Assembly (NCBI GenBank): GCA_031275145.1
Contig: JAISPE010000292.1
Location: 1-7,262, forward strand
DNA: 7,262 nucleotides
Reading direction: 5' to 3'
Source of the DNA: Prevotellaceae bacterium
GTDB taxonomy: Bacteria; Bacteroidota; Bacteroidia; Bacteroidales; UBA932
Part shown: positions 1 through 7,084 of the stretch, piece by piece
How the letters are laid out: each line of letters begins with the position of its first letter
Numbering within the stretch: position 1 is the stretch's first letter
Position numbers and translations under genes: made by a program
The notes under the pieces: generated by a model
The model's input: the letters and a program-made list of their open reading frames with translations, nothing else
What the model was told of the DNA's origin: nothing
The model's database searches: none

Positions 1-229
1 CGGCAAATGTGTTGTCGCCGTATTTCGCTTCTATGCTCATCAGGTCTTCGTCTTTCGGAATAGTGTAATGTATCCGTATCCCGCCGTTCAATGCTTTAGC
101 TCTCAAATTAGTCGGCGGAGCCGGCGGAACACTGTCTTCCATGCTCATCTTGAACCGCTCGCCTTCTTCGCAGGCGACGAAAAGCAATATCATGGAAGCA
201 CATAACCATAAATATTTTTTTATATTCAT
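1..229 (-). CDS. DUF4959-like surface lipoprotein, 5' part only
   Basis: This is the first 76 codons of a gene that runs off the left edge. It opens with a lipoprotein signal: a short basic start (MNIKKY), a hydrophobic core, and the lipobox LFVAC with the acceptor cysteine at residue 20. Acidic residues (EEGE) follow, as in Bacteroidetes lipoproteins exported to the surface. After a proline-rich linker (PPAPPTN) comes a stretch ending IRIHYTIPKDEDLMSIEAKYG (about residues 50-70), which resembles the N-terminal DUF4959 fold. In that family the fold is followed by DUF5000/DUF5126 and often a discoidin-like domain. Such genes commonly sit directly after susC/susD and are thought to be accessory glycan-binding surface proteins; the function here is inferred from family and position. 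The start is the only ATG giving a complete signal peptide. The upstream sequence is AT-rich without a Shine-Dalgarno motif. The family call rests on about 55 mature residues, and the lipoprotein call is firmer than the domain call. Confidence 0.72.
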   Translation of the reverse strand, partial: MNIKKYLWLCASMILLFVACEEGERFKMSMEDSVPPAPPTNLRAKALNGGIRIHYTIPKDEDLMSIEAKYGDNTFA

Positions 230-272
230 ATCTTTTAATTTTTTAATCATAAAATCATAAATTAATCTAAAT

Positions 273-547
273 CATAAATCCAAAATCATAAATCCAAAAT
301 CATAAATCTAAAATCGTAAATCTAAAATCGTAAATCTAAAATCATAAATCCAAAATCATAAATCCAAAATCATAAATCCAAAATCATAAATCCAAAATCA
401 TAAATCCAAAATCATAAATCATAAATCTAAAATCATAAATCTAAAATCGTAAATCTAAAATCGTAAATCTAAAATCTAAAATCGTAAATCTAAAATCGTA
501 AATCTAAAATCGTAAATCTAAAATCATAAATCTAAAATCGTAAATCC
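273..547. repeat. 14-bp tandem repeat array between susD and the next gene
   Basis: The plus-strand unit is CRTAAATCYAAAAT, 14 bp long. I count 18 full copies, in blocks of 10 (273-412), 4 (420-475) and 4 (483-538). The blocks are separated by half-units CATAAAT (413-419) and CTAAAAT (476-482), and the array ends in a partial unit (539-547). The half-units show that the 14-mer is two related heptads. Copies vary only at the R and Y positions, and the variants are clustered (CAT/CC units in the middle, CGT/CT units at both sides), as expected from local duplication and slippage. The array begins four bases after the susD stop and fills most of the gap to the next start; bases 230-272 are AT-rich with degenerate copies. 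The length is not a multiple of three and there are no spacers, so it is neither a coding repeat nor a CRISPR array. Confidence 0.95.
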
Positions 548-550
548 CCT

Positions 551-2569
551 TTACCATCCCGGATTCTGTATCAGGTTCGAGTTGATATTCCGTTCTTTCA
601 GATCTATGGGCCATAGATAGTTTGTAGGAGTAAATCTCCTGTACTGTTTTGATTCGATGGTATAGAAAGTCTGGGCAGTTGTTCCTCTGTCGTTCCATCC
701 TATAACCGGTTTCGAAAATTCCGATACAGCCCGTTTATAACCAACCATATCCCAGTAACGGCTTCCTTCGAACGCCAGTTCTATACCTCTTTCCTGCAGG
801 ATAATATCACGCAAACCCAGCTGGTCTTTGTGTTTATCGACTGTTCGGGCAAGATCCGGGTTCGACCACACTTCTTCAACGTCCGGAATACCTGCTCTGC
901 GGCGTACAACATTCAGCGCGTCGTAAACCTCCTGCGAGGGTCCCGAATATTCGTTCAGCGCTTCCGCTTTCATCAGATACAGGTCTGCCATGCGAATAAT
1001 CGGATATGGAAAATACGTAGTACGGAACGCCCATCCGCCGCTTGTCTGCGGATGTACAAGTTTTTGAACGCCTATACCTGTGATATAGAAACATTCGTCG
1101 GCACGCTGTCCCAGTCCCCGTCCGCAGTCCTGTCCGTAAAACATGATTGAGTTGATGCGGTATCGCTGCGCTCTGAAATAGCTTCCTGCTACGGCCAAAC
1201 TTGTGTAGAACCGGAGTTCGCGGTTCAGATGCAGTTTCACGGTCTGCGTTCCCGGTTGCATGATGCCGGCAATATCTGCGTATTCGGGGTCTTCGATGCC
1301 TGGAGTTGTAACGATTTCGTACTTGTGATCTATGTCGAAAGTCTTGTCTTCATCTATCGGCAACCCGTTTTCGGTATAAAACCGTTCTTCCATTCTGTAG
1401 CTTGCCGCCAGCCAGTTGCCCGAACCGAAGACGTTGCCTTTGGCTTCAAATTCGCCTTCGCCCGAATAAATCGGTTTGGGAGGCACTTTGGGAGTAGAAG
1501 CAGTCTGAATATCAAGCCAGCGTTCATAATTGTCGTAGTACGTAAACTGTTCCATGTTCGAATAACCCCAGATTATTTCGTTATTCCAGGGATCGACAGG
1601 CGCATAACGGATATCGTACAGCGTTTGCATCCTTTCGGGCGCAATTTTCACATCTGCCGTATCGCCGTTCATAGGCAGCTTTGTAAGCGGATAGGTATAG
1701 ATACCGTGTCCGTTAGCGGTACATGTCGAAATAGCCTCGTTTATAGCAGTGATTGCATCCTGCCATTTTTCTTTTTTCTCTTCCTGAGGGAAGAAATGCT
1801 GCCCGTCGGCGTCATAGAAATCGCCGAAAATATCTCTGTTGCCGTTGAAGAAAGGACGCGCCCGGGTCAACATTACTCTCGCCTTGATAGCCGTTGCTAT
1901 CGACTTGTTTACCTGTCCCAGGTCGCTCTCCGAAGTTGTTCCCCGCAAATCCGGAATCGCTTCGTTAAGCAGATTGATGATGAAGTCGAAACATTCGTCA
2001 ATCTTTTTTCTTTTCGGAAACATCAGCTCTTCGTTGGTTTCTTCGGGCGAAATCACATTGTCGGATAATACAATCGGACCGTAGTGCTGTAGCAGCAGAA
2101 AATGATAGTATGCTTTCAGACATTTCACCTGCGCCGTCCAGTCTTTCATTGTCGTTTCGTCAAGATCTGCGACATTTTCGATGTTGGCGAGGAAAATATT
2201 TGCCTGATTTATCCCCTGATACAGGGATTTGACTCCTCCTGTTCCCGACCAGTAACCCAGAACGGGTTCTCCCGTAACCTGCAAGTTACGCATAATGCGG
2301 ATAGCGCGAAGTTTATCCTCCTTGTCATCATAATTCAGTGCGCTGCTGCCTATGTATTCGTCGCCCAGCATCCACGGAGTTGTATGAGTTGCATCGTAAT
2401 GCGGGAGGTAACTGTATGCATTGGCCAAAGCCTGAATTGCATCTTTCTTGGTAGAGAAAATGTCTTCTACCGTCATCACATTGTCGGGTACTACATCAAG
2501 CCAGTCCGCACACGAGGTGCAAAAAAATAACCCGACCGCTAAAAATACTGTTTTAAATATATTATTCAT
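551..2569 (-). CDS. susD: SusD/RagB-family outer-membrane glycan-binding lipoprotein
   Basis: SusD-type proteins are lipid-anchored on the outer face of the outer membrane, close over the SusC barrel and capture oligomers for import. The 672-residue product starts with a lipoprotein signal ending FFCTSC, with the lipid-acceptor cysteine at residue 20. The typical SusD N-terminus LDVVPDNVMTVEDIFSTKKD follows. Later family marks are RMADLYLMKAEALNE (about 526-540, a helical TPR-like segment), LQERGIELAFEGSRYWDM (591-608) and the closing LWPIDLKERNINSNLIQNPGW (652-672). SusD proteins are commonly about 500-650 residues, so this is a fairly long, apparently intact member. It starts 20 bases after the susC stop, which implies co-transcription. 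The start codon is set by the signal peptide. The binding specificity cannot be read from the sequence. The symbol denotes the family, not the starch-specific protein. Confidence 0.95.
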   Translation of the reverse strand: MNNIFKTVFLAVGLFFCTSCADWLDVVPDNVMTVEDIFSTKKDAIQALANAYSYLPHYDATHTTPWMLGDEYIGSSALNYDDKEDKLRAIRIMRNLQVTGEPVLGYWSGTGGVKSLYQGINQANIFLANIENVADLDETTMKDWTAQVKCLKAYYHFLLLQHYGPIVLSDNVISPEETNEELMFPKRKKIDECFDFIINLLNEAIPDLRGTTSESDLGQVNKSIATAIKARVMLTRARPFFNGNRDIFGDFYDADGQHFFPQEEKKEKWQDAITAINEAISTCTANGHGIYTYPLTKLPMNGDTADVKIAPERMQTLYDIRYAPVDPWNNEIIWGYSNMEQFTYYDNYERWLDIQTASTPKVPPKPIYSGEGEFEAKGNVFGSGNWLAASYRMEERFYTENGLPIDEDKTFDIDHKYEIVTTPGIEDPEYADIAGIMQPGTQTVKLHLNRELRFYTSLAVAGSYFRAQRYRINSIMFYGQDCGRGLGQRADECFYITGIGVQKLVHPQTSGGWAFRTTYFPYPIIRMADLYLMKAEALNEYSGPSQEVYDALNVVRRRAGIPDVEEVWSNPDLARTVDKHKDQLGLRDIILQERGIELAFEGSRYWDMVGYKRAVSEFSKPVIGWNDRGTTAQTFYTIESKQYRRFTPTNYLWPIDLKERNINSNLIQNPGW

Positions 2570-2589
2570 AATAATATCGTATTAAATTG

Positions 2590-5500
2590 TTAAAATGATA
2601 CTTGAATACCGACATTGAAACGTCTTTGAATGGGATATCCCAGACCGTTGTCGCCCATTTCGGGATCCCAAAGCTTGAAGGGACTGATGATAAACAGGTT
2701 CTCGCCGCTGAGATATGCTCTCAGGTTTTTAATCCTTATTTTCTCCAATTCTCCGAAACTGTATCCAAGTTCCAGCTGTTTTAGACGGATGAAACTGCCG
2801 TCGCGCATCCACCACGAGGAAGCCTGAGTGTTGTTTGTTATGGGGTCTGTCGATAAGCGTGGCCAGAACGAATGTACGTCGGGATCTGTTTCCGTCCAGT
2901 AATCGTTACCCACAATCGACAGGGCGTTACGCCTTACGACGAAGGGAGCTATCTTTTCCGGCGCAATATAGAACGAAACACGTGCGTTTCCACTGAAAAA
3001 GAACGAAAAATCCAGGTTTTTGTATCCTGTGGACATACCGAATCCGTACTGAATTTCCGGAACTCTCGGAAGTCCCATGTAAACCATGTCGTTTGAGTTC
3101 ACTACTCCGTCGCCGTTGACGTCGGTATATTTAATGTCGCCGGCTCCGTAGTTTCCGAAATCCTGTCGGGGAACGTTGGCTATTTCCGTGTCGTCAACAA
3201 ACAGGCGCTCGGCTATCAGTCCTTTTTGCAGATTGATGTTACGCCCTACCTGCGACATATAGGAGTATGCATATCGCGGTTCGTCCAGTTCCAGATACTT
3301 GTTCACCGAATAAGTGAAGTTTACACGTCCTGTAATCCAGAAATCCTTGTTGAACGAATGTTGAACGTCCAATGAAGCGTCGATACCGTGCGATTCGGCT
3401 TTACCGACATTGCCGCTCACGGCAGCCATCAGACCGGCAGTCGCAGCATAGTTTTGCCGCACCATATAGATATTGTCCCTGACATTTCTGAAATATTCAA
3501 TCTGGAAGTTAAAGTCCTTAAACAGTCCCAGCTCGAAGGCGTAATTGTAGATATCCGAAGTTTCCCATGTAATATAGGGGTTGGCATAACGGTTAACGTT
3601 ATACCCTACATATGAGGTTGTATAGGTTTCGCCCCAGCGATAACCGCTGGATAGAAACTCTTCGTCCGAATAATTGCCATAAGTCACGTCCGAAAGAAAC
3701 CAGAACCGTCCTCCGCGCCCGGCAATGGCGTCGTTACCTACCTTGCCGTAGGTGAATCTCAGTTTCAGGTTGCTGACGACTTTGTTCAAAGGTTCCATAA
3801 ATGATTCGTTCGACACCGTCCATGCAAGACCGATCGAAGGGAAAAACCCGAAACGGTTTTTGCCGGTGAATTTTTCGGAACCGTTGTAACCGAACGAAAC
3901 TTCGGCTCGGTAGCGGCTGTCGTAATCGTACGAAAACCTGCCCGACAGGCCGACATTGCGTTCGGGAAGCGATTCGTAAATAGTAGCATACGTACCGTTA
4001 CCGATTGACAAAGTGACGCCCGAATCGGTAGAGTTGTCGGTAGTCAGCAGTATTTCTTCGGCTCTGCCTACGAGCATTGCGCTTAATGTGTGTTTGCTGA
4101 AAGTCCTGTCCCAGTTCAGCCTGCCTTCGTAGTAATAGTGCGCTGTGGACTGATGTTCCGTAACTACATTGGACATTAGCGGACTTCCCCAGTCTTCGTT
4201 CAGAAGGAGCAGCTTGTATTCTTTCGATACCTGATTGTACGATTCGATGTCGTAATAATAAGGCGTATAACCTCTCGACTGTTTATAGTTGCTCCATGTG
4301 TTGACCGAAAACTTCGCCTGAGCTTTCAACCCTTTCACAAGGAAATCAAAATCCTGCATCAGGGTAGCCATAACCGTCACATTGCTTTCGTCTTTCGACG
4401 AATAACCCGAAACCATCTCGGCGTACGGATTGCCTTTCAATCCGCCATCGATAAATGTATTGCCGAACAGTATATGGGTCGTGTGCAGATTGGCTGCGTC
4501 AGGTTCATATACAGCCGGAAAATCAACAGGATTGGAATTCATCACCGAGCCGAATATGTCGTTGGCGGAACTGTACGGTCCTGCATATTTCTCGTAACGG
4601 GCCTGCAAACGGGTATCTAGAGTGGTGGACGACGAGAGCTTGAATATGACATTGTTACGCAAATGGAAGCGGTTAATGTCGATATTGTTGCTGAAATTGT
4701 TTCGTTTGTCCACTTTCAACAGACCGGTCTCCTTGTCGTATCCACCGGCGACGTAATACGTTGCCACTTTGCCGCCTCCCGACACGTTCAGGTTGGCTTT
4801 CGTATTGACGGTTGCATTGTTGAACAGAGTTTTATACCAGTCCACATTGGGATAAATCATCGGATTTTCGTTATTTATGGTCGACTGGATTTTCTGTTCG
4901 TCATAATAAATTCCCATAAGCGGATTGCGTGTGATGCGGGCTTCGTTATACATTCGCATGTAAGTGACTGCATCAACATAATCGTGCGTCATGCTTGGCG
5001 TTGCTACGTGCGTATCAACGCGCGCATTGATTCTTACAGCGCCTTCGACTCCCGTCTTCGTATTGACCATGATGATACCGTTAGCGCCTCTTGCCCCGTA
5101 AACCGATGTGGCGGAAGCGTCTTTCAATACCGAAAAACTTTCCACGTCGTCGGGCTGAATACGCGCCAAATCGTCGTTGGAAGCTTCGAATCCGTCAATC
5201 AGAATCAGAGGGTCGATTTTGCCTGCACCAAAAGTGGTAACTCCACGCACAAAGAACTGTGCATTGTCGGCGCCCGGCTCGCCGGACGTCTGATACGAAA
5301 TGATTCCGGGAATCCTGCCCGCAAAAGCGCTGGTAAGGTTCGATGCCGGAACTTTCAGCTGGGACACATTCACTGTTTCGACAGAAGCAATCACGGTGGA
5401 TTTCTTCTGTGTTCCGAATGCTACGACAGTGACGTCGTCCAGTGTCTGCGCTTCTTCTATCATGATGATAACTTTCGTAGCGTTTTCCGCCGAAGCTTTT

Positions 5501-5775
5501 AGCTCCTGCGTAACATACCCTACGATTTTAAATTCGAGCACGCTGCCTGCCGGAACGTTTGATATAGTGTAATCACCTTCGTCGTTGGTTGCTACACCCA
5601 TATTGGTTCCTTTTATCATCACAGCCGCTCCCGGCAACGGATTGCCGTCCGAATCGATAACTTTTCCCTTGAATGTGAGATTTTGTGCATTTAAACTTAC
5701 ACTCAGGAAAAACAGCGGAAACAAAAGATAGAAAACAATTGTCCGCCTCTTTTTTAGTTTCTTAATTTTATACAT
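2590..5775 (-). CDS. susC: SusC/RagA-family TonB-dependent outer-membrane transporter
   Basis: The 1061-residue product is a full-length SusC-type importer, which moves oligosaccharides or peptides delivered by SusD across the outer membrane using TonB energy. A basic, hydrophobic signal peptide probably ends at LNA (28-30). A carboxypeptidase-regulatory-like beta-sandwich covers about 33-108 (GKVIDSDGNPLPGAAVMIKG...). The TonB-box-like LDDVTVVAFGTQKK follows at about 112-125. The plug (about 126-245) carries the family signature LKDASATSVYGARGANGI (217-234). The rest forms the barrel. It contains a calcium-loop-like DVNGDGVVNSND (885-896), a feature often seen in SusC extracellular regions, and ends NVGIQVSF with the terminal phenylalanine expected for barrel insertion. 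There is no frameshift. No FecR-interacting N-terminal extension is visible, so sigma/anti-sigma control through this protein is unlikely. A five-codon reading frame (5785-5768) overlaps the start. The symbol denotes the family only. Confidence 0.96.
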   Translation of the reverse strand: MYKIKKLKKRRTIVFYLLFPLFFLSVSLNAQNLTFKGKVIDSDGNPLPGAAVMIKGTNMGVATNDEGDYTISNVPAGSVLEFKIVGYVTQELKASAENATKVIIMIEEAQTLDDVTVVAFGTQKKSTVIASVETVNVSQLKVPASNLTSAFAGRIPGIISYQTSGEPGADNAQFFVRGVTTFGAGKIDPLILIDGFEASNDDLARIQPDDVESFSVLKDASATSVYGARGANGIIMVNTKTGVEGAVRINARVDTHVATPSMTHDYVDAVTYMRMYNEARITRNPLMGIYYDEQKIQSTINNENPMIYPNVDWYKTLFNNATVNTKANLNVSGGGKVATYYVAGGYDKETGLLKVDKRNNFSNNIDINRFHLRNNVIFKLSSSTTLDTRLQARYEKYAGPYSSANDIFGSVMNSNPVDFPAVYEPDAANLHTTHILFGNTFIDGGLKGNPYAEMVSGYSSKDESNVTVMATLMQDFDFLVKGLKAQAKFSVNTWSNYKQSRGYTPYYYDIESYNQVSKEYKLLLLNEDWGSPLMSNVVTEHQSTAHYYYEGRLNWDRTFSKHTLSAMLVGRAEEILLTTDNSTDSGVTLSIGNGTYATIYESLPERNVGLSGRFSYDYDSRYRAEVSFGYNGSEKFTGKNRFGFFPSIGLAWTVSNESFMEPLNKVVSNLKLRFTYGKVGNDAIAGRGGRFWFLSDVTYGNYSDEEFLSSGYRWGETYTTSYVGYNVNRYANPYITWETSDIYNYAFELGLFKDFNFQIEYFRNVRDNIYMVRQNYAATAGLMAAVSGNVGKAESHGIDASLDVQHSFNKDFWITGRVNFTYSVNKYLELDEPRYAYSYMSQVGRNINLQKGLIAERLFVDDTEIANVPRQDFGNYGAGDIKYTDVNGDGVVNSNDMVYMGLPRVPEIQYGFGMSTGYKNLDFSFFFSGNARVSFYIAPEKIAPFVVRRNALSIVGNDYWTETDPDVHSFWPRLSTDPITNNTQASSWWMRDGSFIRLKQLELGYSFGELEKIRIKNLRAYLSGENLFIISPFKLWDPEMGDNGLGYPIQRRFNVGIQVSF

Positions 5776-5818
5776 AAGACTTCATATTTTTAAATTACAA
5801 CTTAAATTAAATTTGAAT

Positions 5819-5865
5819 GTCAAGAATTTCAATCTATTTTATTATTTTTTATACAGATTCTTGAC
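5819..5865. promoter_or_regulatory. 9-bp perfect inverted repeat in the susC leader
   Basis: GTCAAGAAT (5819-5827) and ATTCTTGAC (5857-5865) are exact inverted copies separated by 29 AT-rich bases. They lie 44-90 bases upstream of the susC start. The arm centres are 38 bp apart. They could be half-sites for a dimeric regulator or a hairpin in the susC mRNA leader. In the susC sense the second arm ends in TTGAC. No T-run follows directly, so this is not an obvious terminator. The role is inferred from position only. Confidence 0.5.
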
Positions 5866-5891
5866 TTTCGGTTAAAAATTTATTTTCAAAT

Positions 5892-5928
5892 CACTTTCTG
5901 CCCCCTGGCAAAAGTGGTGTCCAACACT
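5892..5928. promoter_or_regulatory. Bulged hairpin overlapping a second dyad upstream of susC
   Basis: CACTTT-c-TGCC (5892-5902) and GGCA-AAAGTG (5907-5916) form a 10-bp stem with one bulged base and a CCCT loop. The AGTG of the right arm is also the left half of a second dyad, AGTGgTGtcCAaCACT (5913-5928), with 12 of 16 positions symmetric. The two pairings are mutually exclusive. ACTGtCAGT (5926-5934) and ACTGCAGT (5939-5946) add further short palindromes nearby. No T-run follows on either strand, so an operator or leader structure is likelier than a terminator. It lies about 120-150 bases from the susC start. Confidence 0.5.
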
Positions 5929-5939
5929 GTCAGTAAAAA
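5909..5939 (-). promoter_or_regulatory. Weak candidate Bacteroidetes promoter for susC
   Basis: In the susC direction CACTTTTG (5916-5909) resembles the -7 element TAnnTTTG, with only the first base off. A TTTT lies at the -33 position (5939-5936) after a 19-base spacer, where TTTG is the consensus. The -7 element coincides with the right arm of the hairpin at 5892-5916 and with the dyad at 5913-5928, which would suit an operator. It would give a leader of about 125-130 bases. The match is imperfect and I would not rely on it without start-site data. Confidence 0.3.
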
Positions 5940-6070
5940 CTGCAGTTCAATGTTTGTGTTAATTATTCAACTGTCATGATGAGTCTATAGCCTTCTTCAT
6001 AGCTTTTGGTTTTAAATGTTTAATACTCCGTTTTACTTTATATTTACATGATATAAATTCATAAGAAAGC

Positions 6071-6156
6071 ATGAGGGAAACGGGAAACGCTCCCGCAACC
6101 GGATATGTCGCAGATAACAATCCGGTACCGGTATGTGAACAGGATTTTGCTCCCTC
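6071..6156. other. GC-rich potential three-way-junction structure
   Basis: Three stems nest cleanly. The closing stem is GAGGGA (6073-6078) with TCCCTC (6151-6156). Inside it are CGGGA (6081-6085) with TCCCG (6091-6095) around a five-base loop, and ACCGGAT (6098-6104) with ATCCGGT (6120-6126) around a 15-base loop. CCGGTACCGG (6122-6131) is a perfect palindrome that would compete with the last stem. The block is markedly more GC-rich than its surroundings. It can fold on either strand; on the minus strand it would be part of a long susC leader. I looked for conserved cores of cobalamin and other common riboswitches and did not find one. A 34-codon plus-strand frame (6071-6175) also covers it, with no supporting evidence. 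Confidence 0.35.
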
Positions 6157-6157
6157 G

Positions 6158-6180
6158 AAAAAGACGTGTTTTTGACGTCT
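6158..6180 (-). terminator. Terminator-like hairpin on the susC strand
   Basis: On the minus strand AGACGT, a seven-base loop CAAAAAC, and ACGTCT form a 6-bp perfect stem. It is followed at once by TTTT, five T counting the last stem base. The stem is short and the T-run is modest, so it would be a weak intrinsic terminator. If active, it would end transcripts starting at the promoter near 6631 after about 460 bases, before susC. It could equally be a chance inverted repeat. Confidence 0.3.
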
Positions 6181-6196
6181 ATAACATGTATAGCTG

Positions 6197-6440
6197 TTTT
6201 TTCTCTTCTCTCTGCAATAACTGCGGACTTCTTCTCTGTTTCTGCAACAATATGCAGTAACATTCTCCGCCAGCCCGTTGCCTGTCGAACTTCCTTCTTT
6301 GCTGCAAATAGTATTGTGCAGCTTTCTTTCTCTCTCTCTCTGCAATAATGCGGACTTCTTCTCTGCTCCTGCAATAATAATATGCAATAGTATTGCCCGC
6401 CCGATCGTTGCCGGGCGAACTTCCCTCTTTGCCGCAAATA
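6197..6440. repeat. Two diverged tandem copies of a ~98-bp sequence with CT tracts
   Basis: Copy 1 (6214-6310, 97 bp) and copy 2 (6342-6440, 99 bp) share TGCGGACTTCTTCTCTG, CGAACTTCC and TTTGCYGCAAATA. They align at roughly 84% by hand, with one 1-base and one 3-base indel. Each is preceded by a pyrimidine tract (6197-6213 and 6323-6341). A third, mostly lost, copy may begin after the long (TC)28 tract, where TACAATAATCATGCC (6501-6515) echoes the TGCAATAATGCGG start. The spacing is about 127-130 bp. The function is unknown. Confidence 0.85.
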
Positions 6441-6442
6441 AT

Positions 6443-6503
<61 letters not shown>

Positions 6504-6517
6504 AATAATCATGCCAG

Positions 6518-6535
6518 ACCAGGTAATTGCCTGGT
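6518..6535. other. Near-perfect 18-bp palindrome beside the microsatellite
   Basis: ACCAGGTAATTGCCTGGT pairs at 16 of 18 positions, and only the T/G pair flanking the central AATT fails. It lies 17 bases to the right of the (TC)28 tract and inside the transcript expected from the promoter at 6631-6664. It could be a protein-binding site or a small hairpin; nothing in the sequence decides between them. Confidence 0.45.
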
Positions 6536-6630
6536 TCATTGGGATTTTATTTCCAAAATCACTGAATACGCGATGAGAGTTCCAAAAGTTCATAAATACA
6601 TTCTTTAAAAAAAACTTTAATAAACCGGCG

Positions 6631-6664
6631 CAAAGTTATGATATTTTTTGAAAGATTAAACAAA
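6631..6664 (-). promoter_or_regulatory. Bacteroidetes-type promoter pointing towards susC
   Basis: On the minus strand TAACTTTG (6638-6631) matches the -7 consensus TAnnTTTG exactly, and TTTG (6664-6661) matches the -33 element. The spacer is 22 bases, slightly longer than the usual ~20. The surrounding DNA is very AT-rich. Transcription would start near 6624 and run left through the palindrome, the (GA)28 tract and the duplicated sequence. It is about 850 bases from the susC start, so it drives either a very long susC leader or a separate short transcript. Confidence 0.6.
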
Positions 6665-6743
6665 ACATTAAAAAAAATTGTTGAAACACGAATAATTATT
6701 ATTGTTCATTCAGAGATCGTATATTGAAATACAATTATTTAAT

Positions 6744-6799
6744 CAAAGATATTTTTTTTATAACGTATGAATAATTATTTATCCACAAATTACGTTATA
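6744..6799 (-). promoter_or_regulatory. -7-like element with flanking inverted TATAACGTA arms
   Basis: TATCTTTG (6751-6744 on the minus strand) is a perfect TAnnTTTG, but no TTTG sits about 20 bases upstream. Seven bases from it begins TATAACGTA (6759-6767), and its exact inverted copy TACGTTATA lies at 6791-6799. The arm centres are 32 bp apart, about three helical turns. A weak -33 combined with paired sites is the layout expected of an activator-dependent promoter, but this is inference. On the plus strand the second arm is followed by CGTC and six T, so a poor AT-rich terminator is the alternative reading. Confidence 0.35.
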
Positions 6800-6899
6800 C
6801 GTCTTTTTTGATTGAAATTTTAGTTAAACGCAGTCAATTTTTCAGGATTATACTATGCGCCCATGCCGCTCCGCCCGTCCCATGGCGACGACAACTGTA

Positions 6900-6921
6900 G
6901 GGGCAAAAAATTTTTTGCCCC
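6900..6921. repeat. Perfect 22-bp palindrome, GGGGC-A6-T6-GCCCC
   Basis: GGGGC, six A, six T and GCCCC form an exact 22-bp palindrome. It directly abuts the 17-bp tandem repeat that starts at 6923. GC-rich ends around an A/T core are typical of short intergenic interspersed repeats that I associate with Bacteroidetes genomes. That association is from memory and was not searched. No gene ends nearby within the window for it to terminate. Confidence 0.7.
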
Positions 6922-6922
6922 C

Positions 6923-6973
6923 TCGAAGATTCTTGCCCTTCGAAGATTCTTGCCCTTCGAAGATTCTTGCCCT
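6923..6973. repeat. Three tandem copies of a 17-bp repeat
   Basis: TCGAAGATTCTTGCCCT occurs three times without any mismatch at 6923, 6940 and 6957. It contains TTCGAA at the two internal junctions. Identical copies imply recent duplication. The unit is not a multiple of three and lies in no credible gene. Confidence 0.95.
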
Positions 6974-7084
6974 TCCAAAACCTCATTTCCACCTAATTCA
7001 AAATAACAGAACAACCTCAGTAGCACATGTAACATACACACACCAACCTCATTACTTCATTAAACCGAACCGGATGCCGTCGAT

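Noticed and set aside
273..547. CRISPR array
   Set aside because: The units are 14 bp and directly adjacent, without unique spacers, and no cas gene is present.
504..698. Minus-strand frame running from susD into the repeat array
   Set aside because: It is an out-of-frame reading of the susD end and the 14-bp repeats (IYDFRFMILDLRF).
830..5502. Plus-strand open frames within susC and susD, up to 279 codons
   Set aside because: They lie antisense to clear full-length genes, have no family features, and are shadows of the coding strand.
5901..5945. Terminal inverted repeat of an insertion sequence
   Set aside because: The GTGTCCAACACTGTC stretch looks IS-end-like, but there is no partner end, target duplication or transposase in the window.
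6071..6156. Cobalamin riboswitch
   Set aside because: AGGGAA and CCCGCAAC fragments are reminiscent of one, but the GGTG...TCC segment and the rest of the conserved core are missing, and no suitable gene follows on that strand.
6071..6175. 34-codon plus-strand gene
   Set aside because: It is short, has no promoter or recognisable family, and lies within an inverted-repeat block that explains its sequence better.
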